DNA from: Hyphodiscus hymeniophilus
Lineage: Eukaryota; Ascomycota; Leotiomycetes; Helotiales; Hyphodiscaceae
Assembly (NCBI GenBank): GCA_016508695.1
Contig: VNKQ01000007.1
Coordinates: 682,001-746,000 of the forward strand
Length of the DNA stretch: 64,000 nt
Reading direction: 5' to 3'
Shown here: positions 1 to 10,680 of the stretch, one piece after another
How the letters are laid out: every line of letters starts with the position of its first letter
Position numbering within the stretch: the stretch's first letter is position 1
Translations under genes and position numbers: made by a program
Notes under the pieces: model-generated
What the model was told of the DNA's origin: nothing
Databases searched by the model: none
The model's input: only the letters and a program-made list of their open reading frames with translations

Positions 1-2
1 CT

Positions 3-281
3 GTCATTACACGGAAGAAGAAGAAGACGATTTGGGAGATCAGAGCTATCAGAGCCGATGTGGAGAGAATCGAGGCAGAAAAAACCCTGGCAACAGAGAT
101 CGAAGCAGCAAGACTCAAGACGGCAAGACTCGAAACAGAAAGAATCGAGGCAGAACGGGTCGCAGCGGAAAGATTTGAGGCAAAGCAAGGACGAAACTCG
201 CTGCGGGGATTATTCAATGAGACCACAGGAGGTGACGCTCGTGACACCCTCGACGATCGAGCTGAAGGACATCATGAATAA
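3..281 (+). CDS. 3' end of a coiled-coil protein gene, cut by the left edge
   Basis: An open frame enters from the window edge with no start in view and stops at a TAA ending at 281. About 92 residues are visible. A run of K residues is followed by an E/A/R-rich segment in which motifs like RLxTxRLETERIEAER repeat, typical of a long charged coiled coil. The last 30 residues are less ordered and acidic. No enzymatic motif is present, so function cannot be given. The base-level repetition (gag/gca/aga codons) could also come from a low-complexity gene or a decayed element. The reading frame is supported mainly by its even heptad-like pattern. Confidence 0.4.
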   Translation, partial: VITRKKKKTIWEIRAIRADVERIEAEKTLATEIEAARLKTARLETERIEAERVAAERFEAKQGRNSLRGLFNETTGGDARDTLDDRAEGHHE

Positions 282-1675
282 TAGATAGCTACTGCACTAC
301 CTCCCACAACAGGTATTTGTTGCCAGCACATACATAACAAAATGGTTCCGCAGAAGGAAGACAGAACCAGGTTTTTTTTTTTGCAGACCTTCTAGATCTC
401 CATGAGTGGTTCTACTTACCAGGCAAGACGCTCACAGACAGCTTTCCCTGGGTCACTTTGCGCCTGCTCATGTCGTGCAAAGGGAGAAATGGAGTTCTCT
501 CGACCGTTTGCTTGGTGCGATCGGGAGCTTTCGTATTTTGGTAACACCAACTGCGCCTCTCTGACAGTTTCCACGACATTTCTCCGTAGTTGCTTTTGAT
601 GTTCAGGGTGACGTCTTGAACTTGGTCAAGTCCTTGGGGCGAATAACCTCTCATTGTCTGTCACAAGTGACATGTCATAGTTGCGCAAAGAATGAATATC
701 AGTCCAAGCTCCATAACAAACTCTCCAATCCTGAGATCCCAACAACCTGCAAACACTGCAAACTTCTTTCTCGTTGTACGGAGGTACAGGGGTAACTTAT
801 GGCACGCCGCTTTGGCTTTGCAAGCCAGAATATGTGGGCAGAATCCGGCGGTATGCCATAACTTAGCCCCTGTACCTCCGTACGTGTACTAGTGTGGTGC
901 TAGCTAAGCTTAGCGCCCTTTTTCTTCTTGATAAGTCAGTTCTTCTCTTCCAAAAAATTCCTTTCTTCTTCATACTTACCTTGTTGAAGCACTGCCGCTC
1001 ATGAATGGCTAGTGCTGCGATACGAGCCCTTCATTGCACAGCGAGGCGGCGAGAATCGTTGGCTTTCCTTCGGGGACGCCATCGGCGGAATTTTTGATTG
1101 CATTCTCGCGAAAAGCGAACTCTTTCATTGTCATCATTGCCTCGCGCAGTGGGATGAAGAAGGATATCCATCGGAATAGCTTCACTTTGACGAGAGTGGT
1201 ATCGAAATGCTAGCAGGCGACTGCGTTAGGATGATAATCTTGGAAAGCTGATAGTCTATGGAGAGCTTGAGCTCTGATGTGCAACGATGGAGACATGTTT
1301 ATGTGAATATTGTCGTGGTCGGGAGAAGGTGAAGCTGAAGCCAAATCACGCCTCTCACCACGTAATTTTGATAATCTCTCGTTGGCTGTGGTATCGAACA
1401 TGTCTAGCATTATGTCAAACATGTAGAGCCTCTGGATAGCAATCAAGCAGTCATAAGGTACCCTTAATTGTTGCGTCTGGTTGCTATTCTCATGGTACTG
1501 TATTGTATCCTCACGTGCTGCTCTGCGCGACTTTTGAGGCCAGCTTCGCGAGAACCAAACTTATGTCTACCCCGTCAAATACAGCTCCTTACGAACCACA
1601 CTCCTTTCCACTGTGACCCAAACACACAGCACTGCTTCTACTTCTGTCTTTAGAGCTATATTCGCGATCGCCATT
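282..1675. other. Intergenic region without a convincing gene
   Basis: About 1.4 kb between the partial gene at the left edge and DPM3. Several short open frames exist, but none has a conserved motif or convincing splice sites. A MITE-like inverted repeat lies at 776-884. The last few hundred bases should contain the DPM3 promoter. I see no clear TATA box. Confidence 0.6.
776..884. mobile_element. MITE-like element with ~29-bp terminal inverted repeats
   Basis: The left arm (776-804, starting GTACGGAGGTACAGGGG) is almost perfectly reverse-complementary to the right arm (854-884, ending CCCCTGTACCTCCGTACG), with one or two indels or mismatches. The unrelated core is about 50 bp. If the element starts at CGGAGG, both ends are flanked by TA, as expected for a Tc1/mariner-type non-autonomous element. 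It has no coding capacity. A long hairpin from another source is possible, but the arm length and TA flanks favour a transposon. Confidence 0.65.
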
Positions 1676-2174
1676 ATGACTCGGGCACAACAAACCATCT
1701 CAATCGGACTTTTGGTCACATCTGTATGCCACCTCGATGCTCGGAGGGAAAAAGATGCTAACAAAATGAAGCTCTATCTCGCGCTCTACCTCCAGCTCAT
1801 TCCCCTACCAGATTTGATCTCGAATGAGATTATCCCCGTGGTACGTCTTTCTCCAATTTGGTCTCCATTCCGGTGCGAGGTTCTCGTGCCTACACGATCT
1901 CAAACTTCCTCACGCCCTTCAACTACAACTCCCACGCCAGGAAATCTTTCCATACTCTGCAGACCCTCTCTCCTTCGCAAAGTCAGCAATCCAGCTAACC
2001 CTACCTCTACAGCTTCCCTTCTGGGTCATCGTCTCCTTCGGCGCATACCTTCTCTTCAACCTCGGATACGGCGTGTTTACATTCAACGATGTGCCCAAGG
2101 CGCATGCGGAGTTGATGAAGGAGATCGATTTGGCGAGAGCAGATTTGAGAACCAAGGGTGTGGATGTTGATTAG
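1676..2174 (+). CDS. DPM3: Dolichol-phosphate mannosyltransferase subunit 3
   Basis: DPM3 is the small ER membrane subunit that anchors the catalytic subunit Dpm1 of dolichol-phosphate mannose synthase. The enzyme supplies mannose for N-glycans, GPI anchors and O-mannosylation. Three exons (1676-1723, 1772-1840, 2013-2174) give 92 residues, the usual family length. Intron 1 (48 bp) has a GCTAAC branch point and intron 2 is 172 bp. The protein has two hydrophobic segments: residues about 10-33, and about 40-62 containing LPFWVIVSFGAYLLF. A charged tail (GVFTFNDVPKAHAELMKEI) follows, typical of the family. Unspliced reading gives only a truncated frame, so the introns are required. It converges on the gene at 2494-3237. 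Confidence 0.93.
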
Positions 2175-2493
2175 TTGCAGGTTCAAGCTATAATGGGAAC
2201 AAGCAGAAGTGACGAGATCGGATGTGTATCATTAGGGTGTCGCTGATACAAGGCTTGGAGCATGGCATGGGCATTGGATGGGATATTACTCATGATCTAG
2301 CAGGGCTGGAAGCTGCGAGTCTATGGCAATCTAAATTGTCCTTGAGCTCATATCCTGTCTCGTTACCGGCACAATATGCATCAACGACCCTTCTTCGATG
2401 TCCTTACGCTCGACTAGTCTCCACCTGGCATGCTCCTCTGTCATAGCCCGTGTACATCTCGTTCATAAACCTAATCCATATCCTCATCCAGTT

Positions 2494-3237
2494 TCAACCA
2501 CCACTTGTCCCCTCCCTAGCATGCTTCTCTTTCAACCTCTTCTCTTGCTTCATGAACTCCCTGATTCCCACCGGCACACCCTTGAACAACTCCTCACTCG
2601 TAAAATTAGCATCCAATCCGGTCTCCCAGTTACTCTCCGAGCCTCCTCCATCATCATCCATACTAAAAGCAGTATGAGCGGCTCCCTTCTCTCCTTCACC
2701 TAGCATGAGTCCCGTCCCACCAATGCCTTTCCTGCTCGCCCTCAGTTTCCACTCTTCCTGACGGGCTCGTTCTTTCTTGAGAGCTTGATCAGCTTCACGT
2801 CTCGCCCCAGCCCACTCCTCAAGCTCATCCCCGTAGCGATCCCAAACACAGTTCACGCAGCCGCTCATGCAGCAATTATCGGGCTCATCAGGTCTGGGCG
2901 GGACCAAGACGCCGGCTACCAGTGTGCTTTTCTTGCGGATTTCACTGCGCCTTTCGAGGGGGGATGAGAGTCGGCTAGAGAAGAGTATCGCGGGACCCGA
3001 GTCCTCGACTTGTTCGGCGTCGGAGGTGACGGGCGGTTGAGAGGAGGCGGACGCCGTTGTAGGCGGTTTAGAGGCAATGTTTGAAGTGGATGCTTCTAGC
3101 AGTGAGGCATAATAATCACCTATTGGATTTACTTGGGATGGTTTGTGAGACGTGTGTTGACGGCGAATGAGACGAATGGAGGGGCTATGTTTGAGAGCTC
3201 GTAGAGAAACCCGCTGAAGAAATCTTGTTTCCATCAT
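2494..3237 (-). CDS. Oxidoreductase-like domain protein, probably mitochondrial
   Basis: Single-exon gene of 247 residues starting at a tandem Met-Met. The N-terminus is rich in Arg, Ser and Thr (RFLQRVSLRALKHSPSIRLIRRQ) and nearly free of acids, as in mitochondrial presequences. Residues about 111-145 carry the short cysteine-rich oxidoreductase-like domain: a PPRPDEPDNCC start, then C-x3-C-x2-C and a WDRY/EEW ending. This domain occurs in fungal mitochondrial proteins and animal OXLD1. Its biochemical role is poorly known. The C-terminal 100 residues are charged and helical, with KKERARQEEW and KQEKRLKEK segments. Localisation is inferred from the N-terminus and the family. Confidence 0.85.
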   Translation of the reverse strand: MMETRFLQRVSLRALKHSPSIRLIRRQHTSHKPSQVNPIGDYYASLLEASTSNIASKPPTTASASSQPPVTSDAEQVEDSGPAILFSSRLSSPLERRSEIRKKSTLVAGVLVPPRPDEPDNCCMSGCVNCVWDRYGDELEEWAGARREADQALKKERARQEEWKLRASRKGIGGTGLMLGEGEKGAAHTAFSMDDDGGGSESNWETGLDANFTSEELFKGVPVGIREFMKQEKRLKEKHAREGTSGG

Positions 3238-3736
3238 CGGTTTATATAAGGATGTGGTAGGAAGGAGAATTACGTATGCTATTGCAGAATCATTGAGACG
3301 TTGTAGAGGACTGAATGAGAAAAGTTGTTTTGAGTGACTGCAGAAGGCGATATCTTGAAAATTATCGGATCTGCAGACCGAGGATGCTGCGTCATCGGTG
3401 GTTGATTAATATGCATTGGTCTCGTGATCAAAGCAGGAATGTGAAAAGAGATGAATTGAATCATCGTGAAAGGAAAGGACGATAAATCTATAAATCAGTA
3501 TCATTCACAAGCGTCTGATGCTGTCGTTGAGAAAGTTGAAGGCTTTCGGTAGGCCCAAAAGACGCCCGCTACCTATCGTAAACCCTCTCGAAGCGACGGC
3601 TCCACGCGACGCGTCGATACCCTGTTGACACCAGTACATCGATCTATTCAAGCTCCACAACCCTTGAATCCGCAAATCGACGCGCCACATCTCCGGAATA
3701 GGGTGGACAAGACTTTACTTGACTAGATTTTTATCA

Positions 3737-6323
3737 ATGGATTCTTCGCCGTCGAAGCGGCGCAAAACGTCGCAAACTACACCTGTGCCGGGGGACGCGC
3801 CGACAACTCCAAGTCGCATACCCGTTCGCATACAACCACTGTCTGTCAGACCCTCGTTTGCTTCTCCTACGAAAGCAAGCTTGTCGAAACATCACCCACA
3901 GCTCCTGAGACGTTCCTCATCAGTGGGAGCTGGAGCTGAGAGACCAGGAAGTCGTGGCAGAGATATTCAGGATGTATTCGCCAAAGCTTTGGCAGGACCA
4001 AGACCGAGCATCGAAGGAAGTGGAACTCCATTGGCGCGAGATGTGGTAGCTATAACACCGCGAGGCTCAGCCCATAGAAGAGCTCGATCTGATGGAGGTG
4101 GATTGTCTGCGAAACCGAGGAGAATGTCGAGATATCCATTCAAACATACACCCAAAGCCATTGAACAGCAGCGTAACGCTGTGGAGGAATTGCAAGAAAA
4201 TATCGATAATCCGTTTATCAAGAGAGGCTTGAGGCGATCACCACCGGCTGGATCACAAACTGGAGTGCTGCAAGACTTACAGGAACACGATATCAACCCC
4301 TTCGAAAAGAGGGGGTTGAGACGGTCACCAATGTCTTCGCAGGCAGTTGAAGCTGCTGGGCAGATTCTTGTTCAATTTACAAATGTGCCTGAGGTTTCTA
4401 TGACAGTATCAGATTTGCTGATATCCAAAACCGTGGACGTCCCTGAAATGAGCAAGCCTCCCGTACGGCGTGGATCAGAGCCATATACTACTCAATCCAC
4501 GGAGCCTATTACGGTGAACAGCTTTGAACGAAACGAAAGAGCTAATCCAACTCGGAAACTTGGCTCACCCCAACCTGCAGAGCGTACGGATGTTCCTGAT
4601 ACCCGGCAGGAGACATCTGGGCACTTAAAGGACACTCCGGAAAGAAATCCTCTCTTTTCGCAAGCAACAGGATCTATAGCTCTCAATCCCAACCATCTTG
4701 AGATGCCAGCAATACCTTCGACAAAGACCGAGCGACTGCGACCATCCGAGCCTGATCCCCCAATTGTTCTCCCCAGGCTGCAGGGGCAGAGAGAACAGCA
4801 TTTGGAGGAAAGTTCAAAGAGAACCACTCGTGCTTCGCAAGCTGAAGAACTCCTGAACGCCAACCGCCGCCAACCTGAAGAGCCAGAATTACCTCCGACT
4901 CCCACTCAATTGGGCATTGCGGATCCCATCGTCACAACACCACCCACTGGGATACACGATACCCCAAGTAGAAGAGCCAGGAAGAAGTATAAACAGAAGT
5001 CATCACCTCTGAAGCCTCGAGATCCCCCGCCACCGGAAATCTCCCTGGAAGCAGAGCCTGGAGCCCGAACCAAGCCCAGGTCCAGAACGTCACAGGCAGT
5101 CGGTCGACGAAGATCAGCCCGGTTTCTGATCCCAGAGGATCCGTATGCGGCTAAGAGGGAAGCTCGTGATAATCTGCTAAAAGAACTTCAAAAAATCCAA
5201 GCAGATGTTGCATTCGGAATTCAAGAGAACGAGCGACTACGTTTACAGCATGAATCGAATAAAAAGCGTGGCCCAAGCGCTCCGTCCAATCCTAATGAAT
5301 TGCTGGATATGTTGATTCGTGCTACAGCCCCTGAACCTGCCTTGGACATGAAATCAAAACCAAAAAGCATCTTCAAGTGCATCGACTCGTTCCTCCCATT
5401 TACGTCGCGCCGGAAGCGACTACTGACCGCTTTTCCCAATGTAGAGAAGCCTTTGCCGTCATACCTACCTGTCGCCCTTGAGGATTCTTTGCCCTACCTT
5501 CAAGTCTTCAGTCCACTGGTGTACACCTCTACTATCAGTCTCATATCCCAAGAACACACTTCGTCGGATACGTCTGTACATGTGGAACAGCCTAACTATC
5601 AACTCCATCGGATCAAGGCTTCTCATCCTTCTGGACTCTTCTCAGCTCGTCTCTCAATGGTCGTGGACAGCTCTCTGCTCTCTATCACGTCGCTGGATAT
5701 CGAAGCGCTTCCATTTATGGCCGAGAAGGAGCTTGGAACGTTTATGCGAGAGCAATCTAATTCCGATAATGTGTTTGACAGGAATATTGGGGTACTATGT
5801 TGGGCAATGGGTAGGTGGGTTGAAGTATCGGTCTCGAGAGCCAGGTTTTGGGCGACTGTTGAACAAGACTTCACAACTCTTGAGGCCAGGGCCAAGTCCC
5901 TCGAGCACAAGGTACGGAAAAGGAAACGGAGGGGATCTGTAATACTTGGTGATGATGATGCCACGGATAATGGACATGAGGAGCAGCGAAAATGGACAAT
6001 GAGGCAACTGCTGCCTCATATGGGAAGAACGGTTATGGAATTGAATAATGATGAAATAGAACTGAGGTTCGAATGGAGGATTGGGTTTGATTGGACCGGT
6101 GAGGCAGAGAGTGCTATTTCTGCGAGTGCCAGGTTGCCTAAAAGCTGTAAGTCCCATTGTTCCTCCTCTTAAGCGACACTTATTAAACTGTACAACAGGG
6201 CAAAGTCTTGATGATCGAAAGAGCTTGCACAAAATACCGGCTTCATTTGACAAGTTAGTCAAAGAAAGGGGACCCTTGCTTGCTGTAAGAACGATTGTTG
6301 GACTTTTGATGCCTGCTTTATGA
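3737..6323 (+). CDS. Putative inner-kinetochore protein (COMA, CENP-O/CENP-P-like)
   Basis: Two exons (3737-6146, 6199-6323) encode about 844 residues. The first in-frame ATG (MDSSPSKRRKTS) is at 3737; the open frame upstream begins only with TTG. The first ~430 residues are disordered and rich in Ser, Pro and Arg. They include two copies of an NPFxKRGLRRSP motif (about residues 158-172 and 187-198) and SPLKPR-type phospho-site motifs. A coiled coil follows (about 480-515). The folded C-terminal ~300 residues suggest an RWD-type kinetochore domain, ending in a FDKLVKERGPLLAVRTIVGL segment encoded mostly by exon 2. The CENP-O/Mcm21 versus CENP-P/Ctf19 assignment is an inference from domain layout. 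Gene structure is firmer than identity. Confidence 0.6.
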
Positions 6324-6528
6324 TTGCAATGATAGTCATGGTAATGAACATGATATTTCCAATCTCAATCTCAACCTAGCTTCATCTTTTCTAAAAGATT
6401 GAATTTCCTAGATGATACTAAATTGCAAGACCCACGGCCGATGATGCGAATTGTTTCTTAGAGCCTGGACGCTTCCATTACAGTACCAAGCTTCTCTGCG
6501 CCATTCAGGCAACAGGCTTCTACAGCAT

Positions 6529-9500
6529 TCACAACACAGCGCCTTGGATCTCCCAATCCATTCTCACTCCTTTGATACCTTCCAAATTCCACCTTTGGGC
6601 ACTCTTCTTGTTGATTGAAATATATCCCTGACAAAAAAGTGCTGGCTTAACATATTCGTTCAATGCGTTACCCCAGCACTCACGTTCCGCTGTCTTCATG
6701 TAGGTGAATGGTGGTGACCCAGGTACAAAGTATTTCACTGGCTCCCCAAGAATATCTTTGTCCATAATCTGTGGGCCCATGTTGACAGAGTATGATAGCA
6801 CAGGAGCGGTATCATACGTCGCCGCGATCAAGGGCCCTTTTTTTGGCAGTGGAACTACCCCATCGAACGTAACTCGTATAACCTTCACCCGGATCCGGTA
6901 GAGATCCTCTGTCGCTGTGAGGTTCCAAGGTATGTGGAATCTGATGATGTTCTCCTTCGCAATACTGTCTTTCCAGTTTTCGTCGAAAACAGTGCCGATG
7001 TGCTCGTGCGTATCCATCATTACGGTGCGCATATCTTTTTGCAGCCCGCCTCTTTTCTCATCCGCACGATTCCAGGCCGTATTGAAATCCCCGAGTTTAG
7101 TTGTAAACTCAGAACATGTCATGTTGCTGGACAGTCCCAACTTCAAAAGACTTGTGCTTGTACTCAGATATGCCAGGCTGAGCAGACAATTGTGAAACAT
7201 CACGAAGATATCACGCTTCAGGCCGGCTAAGTCTTGTTGTAATTTCCGCTGAACCGTCAGACCACTGGCAGGCGATTGCAGCATTTCCTTAGCGATAGCG
7301 GTAGCCTCATCCATCCGCTGCTCATTTGCCGCAGACTGAGCAAGTCCTCTGTAATAGAGGCTCCCTTTCTCTTGGACAACACGTTGTGCGTTTAGAACAG
7401 TTTGCCTCGTATTGCGGTGATGCGGAGAGCGGCGCGATATTCCTCCATGCCTTTAATTACTTCGCCTTTTAATGCATTGCCAAGCTGTACGATCCGTCAT
7501 TAGTATTTGAGACCGCATCATCATGAAGAGACGAACCTCGGCAAACATAAGGTCAATTTGCACCTTGAACTCGTCCCAGTCTGCCATCAAGCCTAGAAAA
7601 TCGATTTGAGCCGTTGTTGCTTCAGGTATGGTAATTGCTAGCCCGTGTTAATAACAGTAGTGCTGGATCGTGAGTGAATAGCTTACAGGCTTCTGTGGCT
7701 TTGCTATTCGCCTTTTGTAGCGCCTGAGTAGCTTCCCATTCTTTCACGTTTAAGTCTCTCGCTTTTCCATAAACAGTGAACGAGCCATGCAGCTTTGGTA
7801 GGATCTTTGCTAACACTTCTGCAAGTTTCTTAAGAACCTTTTGAACTCCCTCCCAAGTCTTATCCGCTTTGTCGACCTATTTCTGTTAACACTGTTGACT
7901 TCCGGAGCTTTTGATTCATGAGTTACCGTATCTACAACTTTTGCTACAGCTCCTGCCGTTATAGGTGCTGCTGCACCGCAGGCTAATTCCGTTAGTACTG
8001 GCTGACTTGAAATGGGCTGGTTGAAGGATGCGTACTAGCCACTGCAACGCCAACTGCAAAAGATACCTCCACAGCCCCTTTCACGCATTCCCAAATCACC
8101 GCCTGTTTCTAGATGACCCAATCATTAGTATGGAATCAAATGTGGCATCGAACGAAATGACATACCTTTCCCTCCACGAAGTCTTGCATGCCAGTATTGA
8201 AAGCATCCAATGCCTGCTTACACTTGATATTCGAATCCTTGAAAAGATTTAGTATGTGCATAGTTCTCTTTAAGCGGAGAAAATAAAATTACCTGCATGT
8301 CTTTTCTCTTTACTTCCGCATCAGCCATTGCTACCATGAGTTCCTTTTTAAGGTCTTGACTAGGGACGAATCCTAGTCCTGTTTTCCCAAGTTCAGACAT
8401 AATACTGGCGGCATTCTTGTTGGAAGCTGTTTGGTTTTCATCAAGTAAATCAATAGTAATCGCCAATGTCTCAGCACGCTCTGCTGCACCAATTCGTGTT
8501 TTGACGTCATCTACGTATCTTTTGATATCGAGAATAGGAACATAGAATTCGGAGCATGGTTTTTCGCTAATCAAGGTTGAAGGATATAGCAATGGTAGCT
8601 CAATTCTTTCCAGCATAGTCTCTGCGTGCGCGTACAAGATTGCCTGCTCAGCGCTGTTTCGTGAACAAACCATAATAAAGCGAAACGTGCTTCTGCAGTA
8701 ACTTTGATCGTAAGTATCACCGGCACATACATTTTTACTTGCTTTGGCAAATAGTCTATTAAGGAGCAGCATGAGATATCTGCGAGTTATAAGTTACAGT
8801 AAACCGGTGGAATATAGTTGCTGCTTACTGATTCTTCTTCATCCGCGATACCCCTTCGAAGTCTTTCTGGCGAAGCAGTTCCAGCTCTGTAGCGGCGACA
8901 TTGGCGATCAGGGCACTGTGAACCTCTGTTGAAGAAATGGCAAAGGTGCGACCAACACAAGAGGATTCCATGCGGCTCTTTAGAGTTACTGTGCCGTCAC
9001 GTTGGACAACATGAGCCCCAGCAACTATGGTTTCACCATCAAGAAGCTCTAGAGACAAAGACTTCGAAAGTTTGCACCCAACGGGACCAGAGCTCAGAAT
9101 GGTAAGTTCCTGGGGGCACGTATCGAAATACACATTGACTTTCACAGTGCGGCGACCAGAAACGAACCGCAGTGCTTTGATATTCTTCTCATTTAGGACA
9201 GACCGAGCGAAAATGCGTACATAAACCAAGTGGCTGGATGGAGAGAGTACCATTTCAGCGATCCCATCTTTCAATGGGCCGTTGTAGACCAGTGTATCAC
9301 AGTAGACGTGTAGATATCGGAGAGGTGCTTCGCCAATGACTGTCTCGGCCTCTATGAAACTGTCATACAAATCGATTTTGTCGGCACGAATATAAAGCTA
9401 AATAAGTCAGAAAGACTGATAATTAGGATGGAGGACCTACGCTGCTTCCTTGTCTAAACTTCCCAGCATCCTCCCTGAGTTCCTTTGCAAACCAGTCTTC

Positions 9501-9721
9501 GACCATCTTGAAGCCTTGCATATATATCTTTTCCAGGAAGGTCTGTTAATATAAGAATTCAATGTTGGGATAATTCACAGAGGATGGCCGAAGAAACGAA
9601 CAAAGCAGTCGAAGTCCAGGACAAGATTTTCAGAATTGGCAAAGGTGAAAGTCAAATCAAGCTGTGGCATGCTTCCAAATTGTGTATTTCGGAATTCAAC
9701 TGAAGGGAAGTCCTCCATCAT
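6529..9721 (-). CDS. Large accessory protein of unknown family; beta/helical/beta layout, apparent frameshift
   Basis: Ten exons with consistent phases: 9721-9602, 9542-9441, 9397-8829, 8779-8293, 8237-8166, 8108-8036, 7982-7927, 7876-7687, 7637-7537, 7484-6529. Exon 10 meets a TAA at 7394-7392, while the -1 frame continues without a break to the stop at 6529. I could not find an intron that explains this, so one base appears lost near 7395. The intended product would be about 908 residues. About 75-240 shows repeated short beta-strand motifs (LYIRADKIDLYD, LRYLHVYCDTLVYNG). About 260-700 is mainly helical, with a hydrophobic patch at 460-490 (VEVSFAVGVAVA, ITAGAVAKVV). The last ~130 are beta-rich. 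No signal peptide is seen. The layout recalls alpha-helical pore-forming proteins, but this is only inference. It is divergent from the lectin gene at 10681. Confidence 0.7.
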
Positions 9722-10680
9722 GCCATCCTGGCTGACTCTGTTTTTCTCTCTCTCCAACTACCTTTCATCCATACATGGGTGTGCAGCCACCTGAGGATTT
9801 GCTGATCTGGACCGCAGAGAAATTTGACTAAGTTTATTGATTCTCAGCTCTTCAATTGGCCGTCCGGGCGTCCGGGGCATCCTAACAAAGCCGACATAGT
9901 AACAATATAAAGTGGAGTCTACGAGTTAGCCTGCTCTTGTAGAAATAATGATAGGAGAGCTTCACAGTAGGTCTGACCTGATACCTGTCTATGATAACAA
10001 GACTAGGCCGGCCTAAAGTTTCAGCTTACAAGTTATTCCAAAGGAGGGATTGACCAGGCCACCGCTACGGGCCGAAGCCGTGCAAGCTCACTGTTGTGCA
10101 ATGCGCTATTGATCAGCCGCACAAGAGCAATAATAATTCTGATTGATTTGCACTGCCGCAGCTTGTGGCGGAGGTTGTTGAAGCCGAATAGGGGATAATG
10201 ATGGTCATTCACCTGGCTTTCCAGCTCTAGACCGTACGACAGATGTCCCTCGGCTCCGTGGACCGTGACCCCTCTTTCATTCACCAATTTCCATCGTGGC
10301 TGACATTGAAAGGCGCTGAAAGCCTCCCAAAGTAGCGAGTTACTGTCCGCCACCATGTATATGGGCTTTTCCTTCACCGATTCAACGCTGCACTAATCCT
10401 ATTCAGGTTCTTGTAGAGTCTCCTGCGTTCAAGAGTATCAACGACATAGCCTTGGTAGTTTTAGCTATGAAAGTTATTAGTGAAGATTAGTAAATGACAG
10501 TGCGGAGGCCGACGAATGTTCATGGGTAAGGACTTTTGCTATCCCTCCGAAACTAGGCTCTCTGTTCAGTTTCCAGCTGTGTGCTTTATTGCCGCCACTT
10601 AATTATCGTTCTTATCATCATCTTAATAGATTTCCCCCATACCAGGTCATCTTGTCTTTAGCAAAAAAATTGGAGTCAAC
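9722..10680. promoter_or_regulatory. Divergent promoter region of the accessory gene pair
   Basis: This 959-bp region separates the start codons of the minus-strand gene (9721) and the lectin gene (10681), so it should hold both promoters. A minus-strand open frame (10033-10377, starting only at GTG) lies inside it. It codes for 114 protein-like residues but has no recognisable motif or splice partners. It may be a gene remnant. No clear palindromic regulator site was found. Confidence 0.5.
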
